Shown here: one piece after another, positions 8,327 through 17,003 of the stretch | Layout of the letters: the number at the start of each line of letters is the position of its first letter | Numbering within the stretch: the first letter of the stretch is position 1 | Origin: Streptomyces olivoverticillatus | GTDB taxonomy: Bacteria > Actinomycetota > Actinomycetes > Streptomycetales > Streptomycetaceae | Reading direction: 5' to 3' | Length of the DNA: 64,000 bases | Assembly (NCBI RefSeq): GCF_014203555.1 | Contig: NZ_JACHJH010000001.1 | Location: 295,973 to 359,972, forward strand | Position numbers and translations under genes: made by a program | Notes under the pieces: generated by a model | The model's input: only the letters and a program-made list of their open reading frames with translations | What the model was told of the DNA's origin: nothing | Databases searched by the model: none

Positions 8327-9175
8327 TCAGTGCTGGTAGAAGCCCTGACCGCTCTTGCGGCCGAGGTCGCCCGCGTCCACCATCCGGCGCATCAGCTCCG
8401 GCGGGGCGAACTTCTCGTCCTGGCACTCGGTGTAGATGTTCTGCGTGGCGTGCATCAGGATGTCCACGCCCGTCAGGTCGGCGGTGGCCAGCGGGCCCAT
8501 GGCGTGCCCGAAGCCCAGCTTGCAGGCGATGTCGATGTCCTCGGCGCTGGCCACGCCGGACTCGTAGAGCTTGGCCGCCTCGACGACGAGCGCCGAAATC
8601 AGCCGGGTGGTGACAAATCCGGCCACGTCACGGTTGACGACGATGCAGGTCTTGCCGACGCCCTCGGCGAATTCCCGGGCGGCGGCGAGCGTTTCGTCGC
8701 TGGTCTTGTGGCCGCGCACCAGCTCGCACAGCTGCATCATCGGCACCGGCGAGAAGAAGTGCGCGCCGACGACCCGCTCGGGGCGCCGCGTCGCCGCCGC
8801 GATCTTGGTGATCGGGATGGCGGAGGTGTTGGACGCCAGGACCGTCTCGTCCTTCACCAGGGCGTCCAGGGTGCGGAAGATGTCCCGCTTGGTGTCGATG
8901 TCCTCGAAGACCGCCTCGACGACGATGTCGGCGTCGGCGGCCGCGTCCAGGTCGGTGGTGGTGGTGATCCGCGCCAGCGCCTGCTCGGCCGCGGCGGCCT
9001 CCAGCTTGCCCTTGGAGACGAACTTGTCGTACGAGGCCTTGATGCCGTCCGTCCCCCGCGCGAGCGCGGCGTCCGTCACGTCCCGCAGCACGACGTCCCA
9101 CCCGGCCTGAGCAGAGACCTGCGCAATTCCGGAGCCCATCAGTCCGGCCCCGATGACGGCGAGCTTCTTGGCCAC
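8327..9175 (-). CDS. 3-hydroxybutyryl-CoA dehydrogenase
   Basis: This NAD(P)-dependent enzyme oxidises or forms 3-hydroxyacyl-CoA, acting in beta-oxidation, butyryl-CoA/ethylmalonyl-CoA metabolism or PHB turnover. The Rossmann motif AVIGAGLMGSGIA is at the N terminus; SNTSAIPITKIA, HFFSPVPMMQLCEL (with the catalytic His) and GFGHAMGPLATADLTG follow. The length of 282 residues is normal. I chose the GTG at 9175, which has AAGGGG seven bases before it; an ATG at 9202 in frame adds nine residues with a weaker site. The gene is alone: a hairpin ends it downstream and the next gene upstream is a TetR regulator. Confidence 0.93.
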   Translation of the reverse strand: MAKKLAVIGAGLMGSGIAQVSAQAGWDVVLRDVTDAALARGTDGIKASYDKFVSKGKLEAAAAEQALARITTTTDLDAAADADIVVEAVFEDIDTKRDIFRTLDALVKDETVLASNTSAIPITKIAAATRRPERVVGAHFFSPVPMMQLCELVRGHKTSDETLAAAREFAEGVGKTCIVVNRDVAGFVTTRLISALVVEAAKLYESGVASAEDIDIACKLGFGHAMGPLATADLTGVDILMHATQNIYTECQDEKFAPPELMRRMVDAGDLGRKSGQGFYQH

Positions 9176-9374
9176 TGCTGTCCCCTTACTCCCTGTGCCC
9201 ATGCCTGTTCATATACGGCTCTCGGCCCGGACCTTAGCGTTCACGGGCGCGCCGTTGGGCGGTAAGAGATGCGCGTCACGTCCCATTTGACGGACATCAC
9301 ACTGAGACGGCCACAGCCTGTGCACCATGGCGCAGTTGAGACACTTGGGCCTCATAAGTCACATGGGTCGCGCG

Positions 9375-10001
9375 CTAGGCGGGGGCGTACGCCAGCACCT
9401 TCTCGCTCAGCAGGCCCTCGATCTCGTCCAGCAGGCCGAGCGCCGCGCGCGAGGTCTCGGCCGCCGTGCGGCCCGCCACCAGCTCGTGCTGGACGAACTC
9501 CACGACGTGCGCCTGCACCCAGCCGAGCTGACTGGCCACCAGCCCCGGCAGCGGCCCGTCCTCGCCGCTCTCCCCCACGAGGACGGCGGTCAGCGCCTGC
9601 GCCGAGCGGCGGCGCAGGTCCAGCACGCGGGAGCGCAGGGCCTGCGACTCGTCGATGACGCGCATGAAGCGGTCGTAGCCGTCGATGAGCCCGAGGCGCG
9701 GCGAGACGGCCACGATCTCGGCGCGCAGGGCGCGCAGCACGGCGGCGGCGGCCGGCTCGCCCGGCGGACGGCCGCGGACCACCGACGCGAGCCAGCCGAT
9801 GGCGTCGTCCTCGCGGTCGAGGAAGAGGTCTTCCTTCGCCGGGAAGTAGTTGTAGACGGTGTTGACGGAGACCTCCGCCGCCGCCGCGACCTCCGCGATC
9901 GTGACCGCGTCGAAGCCGCGCTCCAGGAACAGGCCGGTCGCGACATCCGAGATGTGCTGCCTGGTCTGCCGTTTCTTGCGCTCCCTGAGCCCTTCCGCCA
10001 T
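9375..10001 (-). CDS. TetR family regulator of the adjacent ABC exporter
   Basis: This 208-residue repressor has an N-terminal helix-turn-helix (VTIAEVAAAAEVSVNTVYNYFPAKEDLF, residues about 35-62; the motif is given in part only). The C-terminal half is a variable ligand-binding helical bundle with no recognised ligand. The start at 10001 places the family-typical GLRERKKRQTRQ near the N terminus. The gene is divergent from a DrrA/DrrB-like exporter, and a perfect 9-bp inverted repeat lies between them. The simplest model is that it represses itself and the exporter until a toxic compound binds. Confidence 0.9.
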   Translation of the reverse strand: MAEGLRERKKRQTRQHISDVATGLFLERGFDAVTIAEVAAAAEVSVNTVYNYFPAKEDLFLDREDDAIGWLASVVRGRPPGEPAAAAVLRALRAEIVAVSPRLGLIDGYDRFMRVIDESQALRSRVLDLRRRSAQALTAVLVGESGEDGPLPGLVASQLGWVQAHVVEFVQHELVAGRTAAETSRAALGLLDEIEGLLSEKVLAYAPA

Positions 10002-10039
10002 GCCCCCATCGTAGCTTCGCTGGGGCCGCTGAAAACTTG

Positions 10040-10065
10040 GAGTCATTGCAAACTTTCAATGACTC
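10040..10065. promoter_or_regulatory. Probable TetR operator in the divergent promoter
   Basis: GAGTCATTG and its exact complement CAATGACTC are separated by eight bases, 15 bp before the exporter ATG and 39 bp before the regulator start. Size and placement fit a TetR dimer site covering both promoters. Confidence 0.7.
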
Positions 10066-10080
10066 TGCTTTTCTTGCGGC

Positions 10081-10869
10081 ATGGACAGCATCAGCATCTC
10101 CACGTCCGGGCTGGCCCGGACCTTCGCGTCCCCGCGCGGCCCCGTCGATGCCGTGCGCGGCATCGACTTGAGCGTGCGGAGCGGCGAGATCCTCGGTTTC
10201 CTCGGCCCGAACGGAGCGGGCAAGACGACCACGCTGCGCATGCTCACCACCCTCCTCGCGCCCACCGGCGGCACGGCGACCGTCGCCGGGTGCGACCTCG
10301 TCCGCGACCCCGAGGGCGTGCGGCGGCACATCGGTTACGTCGCCCAGTCCGGCGGCGTCGACCCCACGGTCTCGGTGCGCGAGGAGCTCGTCACCCAGGG
10401 GCGGCTCTACCGGCTGCCCGCGAAGCGGGCCCAGGAGCGCGCGGACGAACTGGCCCACGAGCTCGGCCTGACCGAGCTGCTCGACCGGCGCTGCGCGGCG
10501 CTCTCCGGCGGGCAGCGACGGCGGCTCGACATCGCCATGGCCCTCACGCACCGGCCCGCGGTGCTCTTCCTCGACGAGCCGACCACCGGCCTCGACCCCG
10601 GCAGCCGCGCCGATCTGTGGGACCTCGTACGCCGCATCCGCGACCGGTGGCGCACGACCGTCTTCCTCACCACCCACTACCTCGACGAGGCCGACGCGCT
10701 CGCCGGCCGGCTGGTCGTCGTCGACCGCGGCACGGTCGTGGCCGAAGGGACGCCGGCCGAGCTCAAGACCCGCCACGCGGGCTCGCCCGACGCCGCCCTC
10801 CAGGACGCGTTCCTGGCCATCACCGGGCGCCGCCCGGCCCCGCAGGACACCGTCCCCGTCGCCGTCTAG
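10081..10869 (+). CDS. Drug-resistance type ABC transporter ATP-binding protein (DrrA-like)
   Basis: This 262-residue ATPase belongs to the daunorubicin-resistance (DrrA) group of ABC exporters. Walker A GPNGAGKT is at residues 42-49, the signature is LSGGQRRRLD, Walker B reads LFLDEPTTGLDP, and the switch His is in TTHYLDEAD. The C-terminal extension seen in full-length DrrA is short here. The ATG at 10081 has no clear ribosome site and follows the operator closely, so a short-leader or leaderless mRNA is possible. The permease gene follows after 12 bp. Control by the divergent TetR gene is inferred from the shared operator. Confidence 0.92.
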   Translation: MDSISISTSGLARTFASPRGPVDAVRGIDLSVRSGEILGFLGPNGAGKTTTLRMLTTLLAPTGGTATVAGCDLVRDPEGVRRHIGYVAQSGGVDPTVSVREELVTQGRLYRLPAKRAQERADELAHELGLTELLDRRCAALSGGQRRRLDIAMALTHRPAVLFLDEPTTGLDPGSRADLWDLVRRIRDRWRTTVFLTTHYLDEADALAGRLVVVDRGTVVAEGTPAELKTRHAGSPDAALQDAFLAITGRRPAPQDTVPVAV

Positions 10870-10881
10870 GAGCCCGTAACC

Positions 10882-11637
10882 GTGCGCACCCTGCTCTCCG
10901 ACACCGCCCTGGTCTTCGGCCGCTACGCCCGCCAGAGCCTGCGCTCGAAGGCCGCCATGTCCTTCGGCGCGCTGATGCCCGCGCTCTACCTCGTCCTGTA
11001 CGGCCCGCTGCTGACCGACATGCGCCTCGGCAGCGCCGGGAACTCCTGGCAGGTCCTGGTCCCCGGCCTGCTGCTGCAACTCGCGCTCTTCGGCGCGTCC
11101 TTCGCCGGCCTCGGCCTCATCATCGACAAGCAGCACGGCATCGTCGAGCGGATGCGGGTCACTCCCGTCAGCCGGGTCGCCCTGCTGCTGGGCCGCGTGC
11201 TGCGGGACGCCGCGCTGCTCACCGTGCAGTCGGTGCTGCTCGTGCTCGTGGCGTTCGCCATGGGGCTCCGGGCGCCGCTGCCCGGCATCCTCATCGGCTT
11301 CGCGTTCACCGCCGTGCTGGCCCTGTCGCTGGCCTCGCTCTCCTACACGCTCGCCATGAAGGCCGCCGTCCCCCAGGCGTTCGCCCCGGTCGTCAACGCG
11401 GTCAACATGCCGGCGATGCTGCTGTCCGGCCTCCTGCTGCCCATGTCCCTCGCCCCGGCCTGGCTGGACGCGCTGTCGCACTTCATGCCCCTGCGCTACC
11501 TGGTGGACGCGGTCCGGGCCGCCTTCGCCGGCGACTACGGGTCGCCCGCGCTGCTGTACGGCACGCTGGCGGCCGCGGCCCTGCTGGGCGTCTCCCTCGC
11601 GACGGGCGCACACCGCTTCCGGCACTCGGCCGGCTGA
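10882..11637 (+). CDS. Drug-resistance type ABC permease (DrrB-like)
   Basis: This 251-residue ABC-2 membrane subunit starts with GTG and has AGGAG about eight bases before it. Six hydrophobic helices are visible, the first around residues 24-46. The conserved ABC-2 pieces QHGIVERMRVTPVSR and the late segment LLSGLLLPMSLAPAWLDALSHFMPLRYLVDA (given as family context; its first half is the conserved part) place it with DrrB/NodJ-type exporters. It is the transport partner of the preceding ATPase and the last gene of this two-gene unit. The next gene has its own promoter-like element. Confidence 0.9.
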   Translation: MRTLLSDTALVFGRYARQSLRSKAAMSFGALMPALYLVLYGPLLTDMRLGSAGNSWQVLVPGLLLQLALFGASFAGLGLIIDKQHGIVERMRVTPVSRVALLLGRVLRDAALLTVQSVLLVLVAFAMGLRAPLPGILIGFAFTAVLALSLASLSYTLAMKAAVPQAFAPVVNAVNMPAMLLSGLLLPMSLAPAWLDALSHFMPLRYLVDAVRAAFAGDYGSPALLYGTLAAAALLGVSLATGAHRFRHSAG

Positions 11638-11668
11638 TCCTTCCCGGGTACGGGGAGCCGCGACTGGC

Positions 11669-11674
11669 TAGGCT
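11669..11674 (+). promoter_or_regulatory. Probable -10 box of a leaderless promoter for the cobalamin adenosyltransferase
   Basis: TAGGCT ends seven bases before the ATG at 11682, and no Shine-Dalgarno sequence is present. This is the same arrangement as at nucS. The -35 region is not recognisable. Confidence 0.45.
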
Positions 11675-11681
11675 CGTACCC

Positions 11682-12254
11682 ATGGTCAACCTGACGCGCA
11701 TTTACACCCGCACCGGCGATGACGGCACCACCGCCCTCGGCGACATGAGCCGCACCGTGAAGACCGACACCCGCATCGCGGCGTACGCCGACGCGAACGA
11801 GGCCAACGCCGCGATCGGGGTGGCCATCGCGCTGGGGCAGCTGCCCGCGGAGATCGTCAAGGTGCTCGTACGAGTCCAGAACGACCTCTTCGACGTGGGC
11901 GCCGACCTGGCCACGCCGGTGGTCGAGGAGCCGAAGTACCCGCCGCTGCGCGTCGAGCAGTCCTACATCGACAAGCTGGAGGCGGACTGCGACCACTTCC
12001 TCGAACCGCTGGAGAAGCTGCGAAGCTTCATCCTGCCCGGGGGCACACCGGGTGCGGCGCTGCTGCACCAGGCGTGCACGGTGGTCCGCCGCGCGGAACG
12101 CTCGACGTGGGCGGCGCTGGAGATGCACGGCGACATCATGAACCCGCTGACGGCGACCTATCTGAACCGGCTGTCCGACCTGCTGTTCATTCTGGCGCGA
12201 GCGGCCAATCAGGAGGTCGGCGACGTGCTGTGGGTGCCCGGCGAGAACCGTTGA
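11682..12254 (+). CDS. PduO-type cob(I)alamin adenosyltransferase
   Basis: This enzyme transfers the adenosyl group of ATP to cob(I)alamin to make coenzyme B12, needed for methylmalonyl-CoA mutase and class II ribonucleotide reductase. The 190 residues show the PduO pattern: IYTRTGDDGTTAL at the N terminus (ATP site), YADANEANAAIG, FILPGGTPGAALLHQAC with the conserved Pro-Gly-Gly turn, and the late RRAERS helix with NRLSDLLFILAR. It is a trimer-forming cytosolic protein in this family. It stands alone between the ABC exporter and a convergent membrane protein whose stop is only 4 bp away. No cobalamin riboswitch is visible in the short upstream gap. Confidence 0.95.
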   Translation: MVNLTRIYTRTGDDGTTALGDMSRTVKTDTRIAAYADANEANAAIGVAIALGQLPAEIVKVLVRVQNDLFDVGADLATPVVEEPKYPPLRVEQSYIDKLEADCDHFLEPLEKLRSFILPGGTPGAALLHQACTVVRRAERSTWAALEMHGDIMNPLTATYLNRLSDLLFILARAANQEVGDVLWVPGENR

Positions 12255-12258
12255 GCCC

Positions 12259-12798
12259 CTAGGTGGACTTCTGCTGCTTCGGCCAGATCGTGTAGCTCAC
12301 CGCGATGGCCAGGTTGATGCCGATCACCAGCAGCATCTTCGTCTGCCAGGCCCGCAGCGAGCTGGTGTCGCCCGAGCCGCCCACGTACCAGGCCGCCACC
12401 TGCAGCAGGCCGAGCGCGACGACCGCCGCGAGGATCCAGCGGCCCGCCGTCTTCCACTCGTGCACGGTGCGCTCCGCACCGTACTTGGGCGGCTTCACCG
12501 GCGGCGGGCCGCCCGCGAAGCGGTGGGCGAAGCGCTGGTCGACCCAGGTGATCGTGGAGTGGCCGAGGCCCACCGAGTACCCGATGTAGACCGCCGCCAG
12601 GCCGTGCTTCCAGTCCGCGGTGGCGCCGTTCTTCAAGTCGACGGCGGTGGCGACCAGCAGCACCAGCTCCAGCAGGGGCTCCAGCAGCAGCACCGCCACC
12701 CCCGCCCGCGGCATCCGCGCCAGATAGCGCAGGCTCAGCCCGGCGGCCAGCACCGCCCAGAAGCCCACCTCGCAGGCGACGATCAGCGTGACGATCAC
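12259..12798 (-). CDS. Conserved integral membrane protein, function unknown
   Basis: This 179-residue protein has four hydrophobic helices, at about residues 3-25, 36-55, 118-138 and 150-170. A basic cytoplasmic loop between helices 2 and 3 contains WVDQRFAHRF and KPPKYGAERT. The start is GTG at 12798 with GGAGAGACC immediately before it; the longer frame upstream has no hydrophobic or conserved content. I recognise no catalytic motif. It is convergent with the adenosyltransferase gene (4 bp between stops) and divergent from chiS with a 148-bp spacer. No link with either is established. Confidence 0.8.
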   Translation of the reverse strand: MIVTLIVACEVGFWAVLAAGLSLRYLARMPRAGVAVLLLEPLLELVLLVATAVDLKNGATADWKHGLAAVYIGYSVGLGHSTITWVDQRFAHRFAGGPPPVKPPKYGAERTVHEWKTAGRWILAAVVALGLLQVAAWYVGGSGDTSSLRAWQTKMLLVIGINLAIAVSYTIWPKQQKST

Positions 12799-12946
12799 GG
12801 TCTCTCCTCTCCCTCTCCCCCAGCCTCGCCGCCCGCCCGCGCCCGCGCCTCGTCGTGCGCGACGAGGTGGGACTGCATCCTTCGATGTACTCGGAGGCCA
12901 CCGGCGAAGGACGTCCGCACCCCTTCCCACGTGCTGTGATGGAGCC

Positions 12947-14131
12947 ATGCCGGTCCGACTCCTCCCCCGCAGGCCCGACCGGGCCGCGGTGCTCGCCGCC
13001 CTTGCCGGGCTGCTCGGCGGCGCGCTGCTGTACGCGCTGGGCCTGCAGAGCCGGCCGGCCGCACCGGTGCCGCAGTGGCTCGCCCTGACGGCGCTGACCG
13101 CCATGGCCGGCGCCGAACTGCTGCGCCGCAGCGCCCCGCTCGCGGGGCTGGCCATCGGCACGGCCGCGCTCGCGCTGGACGTCTGCGCGGGCAGCCTCGT
13201 CGCCAACGTCGGCATGTTCACCGACCTCGTCTACGCGGCCGTGCTGTACGGCCCGCACACCGCCTACCGCCGCATCCCGCGCGCCACCGAACTGGTCACC
13301 GTGCTGGGGACGCTGCTGGCCGTGGCGCTGCTGCGGGAGCCGTCCGCGCTGCTGGTGGGCATCGCGCTGGGGTTCGTCCTCATCGTCCCCGCCTGGACCG
13401 GCGTGGGGGTGCGGGTGCACCGCGACGCCGCCCAGGCCGCCCTGCTGGCCGCCGAGCGGACGGCCCTGATGGCCGAGCTGGACCGGCGCGAGGCGGTGGG
13501 CGCGGAGCGCGCCCGGATGGCGCGCGAGCTGCACGACATGGTGGCCGGGCACCTGTCGGCCATCGCCATCCACTCCACGGCGGCGCTGTCGATCGACGAG
13601 AGCGAGGCGTCCCGCGAGGCACTGGCCGTCATCCGGGAGAACAGCGTCCAGGGGCTGACCGAAATGCGCCGTCTCATCGACCTGTTGCGCCGGGAGGACG
13701 GCTGCGCCGGACCCGCCGTCGCCCCGACGCTCGCGGCTCTGGACGTCCTGCTGGACCAGGCGCGGGCAGCGGGCCGCGACAGCGGGCTCGCATTTGAACT
13801 GCGCGACGGGCGCCCGCCCGCGCCGCCACTGCCCAAACCGGTCGAACTGGCCGCCTACCGCATCGTCCAGGAAGCCCTCACCAACGCCGTCAAACACGCG
13901 GCCCCCGGCCTGGTGACGGTCGAACTCACGGCCCCCGGGCCGCTGACCGTCAAGGTCACCAGCCCGCTGGGCGACATCCCGGCGGCGCGGGCGCCGGGCG
14001 CCGGCGCCGGGCTTGTCGGCATGCGGGAGCGCGTGGCCCTGCTCGGCGGGCAGCTGGCGACGGGGCCGACGGACGCCGCATGCTGGGAAGTACGGGCCGA
14101 ACTGCCCGTGGACGAGGAGGAATCACCATGA
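12947..14131 (+). CDS. chiS: Sensor histidine kinase ChiS of the chitinase module
   Basis: This 394-residue NarL-class kinase has an N-terminal membrane domain with about five to six helices up to residue 155 and short external loops. The HisKA_3 dimerisation helix carries ARELHDMVAGHLSA with phosphoacceptor His196. The HATPase domain shows the N-box QEALTNAVKHA and the late GLVGMRERV box. The gene is translationally coupled to the response regulator (ATGA), and the chitinase gene follows. This chiS-chiR-chiC order is known in S. coelicolor, where the pair affects chiC expression, so the symbols are given by gene order and domain match. The start has GGAG five bases before ATG. Confidence 0.9.
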   Translation: MPVRLLPRRPDRAAVLAALAGLLGGALLYALGLQSRPAAPVPQWLALTALTAMAGAELLRRSAPLAGLAIGTAALALDVCAGSLVANVGMFTDLVYAAVLYGPHTAYRRIPRATELVTVLGTLLAVALLREPSALLVGIALGFVLIVPAWTGVGVRVHRDAAQAALLAAERTALMAELDRREAVGAERARMARELHDMVAGHLSAIAIHSTAALSIDESEASREALAVIRENSVQGLTEMRRLIDLLRREDGCAGPAVAPTLAALDVLLDQARAAGRDSGLAFELRDGRPPAPPLPKPVELAAYRIVQEALTNAVKHAAPGLVTVELTAPGPLTVKVTSPLGDIPAARAPGAGAGLVGMRERVALLGGQLATGPTDAACWEVRAELPVDEEESP

Positions 14132-14826
14132 CGGACGCCCCGGACGCGGACCGCGGCGCGGCAGGGCCCGTCCGGGTCGTCGTCGCCGAGGACCAGGCCG
14201 CCGTGCGCTCGGGGCTCGTCCTCATCCTGCGCTCGGCCCCCGGCATCGAGGTCGTCGCGGAGGCCGCCGACGGCGAGGAGGCCGTCCGGCTGGCCCGCGA
14301 ACTGCGGCCGGACGTGGTGCTGATGGACGTGCAGATGCCGCGCCTGGACGGGGTCTCGGCGACCGCCCGGATCACCGCCGAGCACCTCGCCGACGTGCTG
14401 GTGCTGACCACCTTCGACCTGGACGAATACGTCTTCGGGGCACTGCGCGCGGGCGCCGCCGGGTTCCTGCTCAAGGACAGCGAGGCGGCGGACCTGGTCA
14501 CGGCCGTACGAACAGTGGCGCGCGGCGAGGGCCTGATCGCCCCGGCCGTCACCCGGCGCCTGATCGCCGAATTCGCCCGCCCCGCGCCCGTACGCACCCC
14601 GGGTGGGCCCGGCGCCGAGGCGCTGGAGTCGCTCACCCGGCGGGAGCGCGAGGTGCTGGGCTGCCTGGGCGAAGGGCTGTCGAACGCGGAGATCGCCGGG
14701 CGGCTGCACATGGCGGAGGCGACGGTGAAGACCCACGTCAGCCGGTTGCTGGCAAAGCTGACGCTGCGCAGCAGGGTGCAAGCGGCCGTACTGGCACAGG
14801 AATTGGGTCTGGTCCAGACCTCTTGA
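14128..14826 (+). CDS. chiR: NarL/FixJ response regulator ChiR
   Basis: This 232-residue regulator has a receiver domain (acidic pair E21-D22, phosphoacceptor D67 in VVLMDVQMP, Lys in LLKDS) and a C-terminal LuxR helix-turn-helix (LTRREREVLGCLGEG, then NAEIAGRLHMAEATVKTH). The ATG overlaps the kinase stop, with GAGGAGG nine to ten bases upstream. The last codons of this gene contain the first of two 12-bp repeats of the chiC promoter, and the stop TGA lies inside the TTGACC -35 box. Coding sequence and chitinase promoter therefore overlap. Confidence 0.93.
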   Translation: MTDAPDADRGAAGPVRVVVAEDQAAVRSGLVLILRSAPGIEVVAEAADGEEAVRLARELRPDVVLMDVQMPRLDGVSATARITAEHLADVLVLTTFDLDEYVFGALRAGAAGFLLKDSEAADLVTAVRTVARGEGLIAPAVTRRLIAEFARPAPVRTPGGPGAEALESLTRREREVLGCLGEGLSNAEIAGRLHMAEATVKTHVSRLLAKLTLRSRVQAAVLAQELGLVQTS

Positions 14827-14842
14827 CCGTTGGTACGGACCT
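14810..14842 (+). promoter_or_regulatory. Two 12-bp direct repeats in the chiC promoter (dre-like)
   Basis: TGGTCCAGACCT (14810-14821) and TGGTACGGACCT (14831-14842) start 21 bp apart, two helical turns. The first is close to the TGGTCTAGACCA core of DasR sites, and paired 12-bp repeats of this kind are known before Streptomyces chitinase genes. They flank and overlap the -35 region of chiC. Confidence 0.8.
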
Positions 14843-14850
14843 TCTTACGC
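14823..14850 (+). promoter_or_regulatory. Predicted chiC promoter
   Basis: TTGACC (14823-14828) and TTACGC (14845-14850) are 16 bp apart. The second 12-bp repeat fills the spacer, so a bound regulator would block RNA polymerase directly. The leader before the TTG start would be about 80 bases. Confidence 0.55.
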
Positions 14851-14935
14851 TCCCCTCACAGTCCACCCCCCACACCCGTGGACCCCACATCCGCGCACCC
14901 CCCACCCACTGCGACCTCACTCGAGGAGAAAACCC

Positions 14936-16978
14936 TTGAGCACAGGAACGTTAGGACGCACCAGGCGCACCATCGCCGGAAGAACCGTCGCGGCCCTGGC
15001 CGCGCTCGTACTCCCGGCCGCCGCTCTCATCGGCCTGGCGGCCCCGGCCCACGCCGCGCCCTCGGCGACGGCGACCTTCGCCAAGACCTCCGACTGGGGG
15101 ACCGGCTTCCAGGGCGAGTGGACGGTGAAGAACACCGGCACCACCGCCGTCAACGGCTGGACCGTCGAGTGGGACTTCCCCGCCACCACGACCGTCGGCT
15201 CCTACTGGGACGCGCTCGTCACCTCCTCCGGCGGTCACTACACCGCCAAGAACCGGGAGTTCAACGGCACCATCGCCCCCGGCGCGGCCGTCACCTTCGG
15301 CTTCGTCGCCGCGGGCGACGGCGACCCGGCCGGCTGCAAGCTGGGCGGCGGCAGCTGCGACGGCGGCTCCGCCCCCGGCGACCAGCCGCCCTCCGCCCCG
15401 GGCACCCCGCAGACCACGGCCGTGGGCGACACGTCCGTCGGGCTCAAGTGGGCCGCCGCCACCGACGACAAGGGCGTCAAGAACTACGACGTCTACCGGG
15501 GCGGCGCCAAGGTCGCCACGGTCGTCAAGCTCGCCTACACCGACACCGGCCTCACCCCGGGCACCTCGTACACATACACGGTCGTCGCCCGCGACAGCGC
15601 GGACCAGACCGGCCCGGCGAGCCCCCCGCTGACCGTGAAGACCACCGGCGGCGGCGGACAGCCGCCCACGGACGGCTACGCGAAGGTCGGCTACTTCGTG
15701 CAGTGGGGCATCTACGGACGCGGCTACACCGTCAAGTCACTCGACTCCACGGGCGCCGCGGCCAAGCTCACCCACCTCAACTACGCCTTCTCCAACATCG
15801 ACCCGAACAACCTCACCTGTCTCAACGGCGTCACCAAGGCCACCACCCCCAACCCCCAGGACCCCAGCCAGGGCGACGGGGCCGGCGACTCCTGGGCGGA
15901 CTACGAGAAGGGCTTCGCCGCGGGCGAGTCCGTCGACGGCGTGGGCGACACCTGGGACCAGCCACTGGCGGGCAACTTCAACCAGCTGAAGAAGCTCAAG
16001 GCCAAGTACCCCAACCTCAAGATCAACATCTCGGTGGGCGGCTGGACCTACAGCAAGTACTTCTCCGACGTCGCCAGGACCGACGCCTCCCGCAAGAAGT
16101 TCGTCCAGTCCTGCATCGACCTGTACATCAAGGGCGATCTGCCGGTGAGCAACGGACGCGGCGGCGCCGGGACGGCGGCCGGGGTCTTCGACGGCTTCGA
16201 CATCGACTGGGAGTGGCCCGGCTCCGACGGCCACGCCGGCAATCACGTCTCCAAGGACGACAAGGCGAACAACACCCTGCTCTTCGCCGAGTTCCGCCGG
16301 CAGCTGGACGCGCTGGGCCAGAGCACCGGAAAGAAGTACCTGCTCACCGCCTTCACCCCGGCCGACCCGGCCAAGATCGACGCGGGCTGGGACATCACCA
16401 CCAAGGACGGCACGCCCAGCGTCTTCGACTACATGGACTTCGCCAACGTCCAGGGCTACGACTTCCACGGCTCCGGCAGCGACAACAGCTGGGAGCCCAA
16501 CCGCACCGGCCACCAGGGCAACCTCTACCAGGACGCCAAGGATCCGTACGCCACCAGGTTCAGCGTCGAGAAGACCGTGCAGACCTATCTCGACGCGGGC
16601 GTCGATCCGCATCAGCTGGCGCTGGGGCTGGCCTTCTACGGGCGCGGCTGGCAGCAGGTCGCGGACGGGGGCGAGCACGGTGTGTGGCAATCGGCGGGCG
16701 GCGCGGCGCCGGGCCAGTTCCCGGAGGAGTCGGGCACGCGCGGCTACGACAATCTGCTCGCGTCGGTGCCGGGGCTGACCGTGTACCACGATGAGCAGGC
16801 GGTGGCGGCGTACGGCTATACGGGTGCGGGCGGGCAGTGGTGGACGTTCGACGATGCGTGGTCGATCGGCAAGAAGACTGCCTGGCTCAAGTCGAAGAAG
16901 CTGCTGGGCGTGATGATCTGGGAGATGTCGGGCGACAGCGGCACGCTCATGACTGCCGTCGACAGCGGGCTGAGTTAG
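14936..16978 (+). CDS. chiC: Secreted GH18 chitinase with CBM2 and fibronectin III domains
   Basis: This extracellular endo-chitinase has 680 residues. The order is: signal peptide (1-40, cleavage after AHA), a family-2 carbohydrate-binding module (41-about 135; TGFQGEWTVKNTGT and NGWTVEWDFP typical), a Gly/Pro linker, one fibronectin III domain (about 152-236), a second linker and a GH18 barrel (247-680). The catalytic DGFDIDWEW motif places the acid at E426; SVGGWTYSKYF (366-376) is the other GH18 signature. Translation starts with TTG at 14936, supported by GAGGAG seven bases upstream; no ATG or GTG fits. The chiSR genes precede it, and the direct repeats imply amino-sugar/chitin control. 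A hairpin cluster follows. Confidence 0.95.
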   Translation: MSTGTLGRTRRTIAGRTVAALAALVLPAAALIGLAAPAHAAPSATATFAKTSDWGTGFQGEWTVKNTGTTAVNGWTVEWDFPATTTVGSYWDALVTSSGGHYTAKNREFNGTIAPGAAVTFGFVAAGDGDPAGCKLGGGSCDGGSAPGDQPPSAPGTPQTTAVGDTSVGLKWAAATDDKGVKNYDVYRGGAKVATVVKLAYTDTGLTPGTSYTYTVVARDSADQTGPASPPLTVKTTGGGGQPPTDGYAKVGYFVQWGIYGRGYTVKSLDSTGAAAKLTHLNYAFSNIDPNNLTCLNGVTKATTPNPQDPSQGDGAGDSWADYEKGFAAGESVDGVGDTWDQPLAGNFNQLKKLKAKYPNLKINISVGGWTYSKYFSDVARTDASRKKFVQSCIDLYIKGDLPVSNGRGGAGTAAGVFDGFDIDWEWPGSDGHAGNHVSKDDKANNTLLFAEFRRQLDALGQSTGKKYLLTAFTPADPAKIDAGWDITTKDGTPSVFDYMDFANVQGYDFHGSGSDNSWEPNRTGHQGNLYQDAKDPYATRFSVEKTVQTYLDAGVDPHQLALGLAFYGRGWQQVADGGEHGVWQSAGGAAPGQFPEESGTRGYDNLLASVPGLTVYHDEQAVAAYGYTGAGGQWWTFDDAWSIGKKTAWLKSKKLLGVMIWEMSGDSGTLMTAVDSGLS

Positions 16979-17003
16979 CCCCAGACCCGCCCCTTCCCGT
17001 TTC

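Noticed and set aside
9352..11625. 757-codon minus-strand frame opposite the ABC exporter
   Set aside because: It runs across two real genes and the promoter between them, with no conserved motif.
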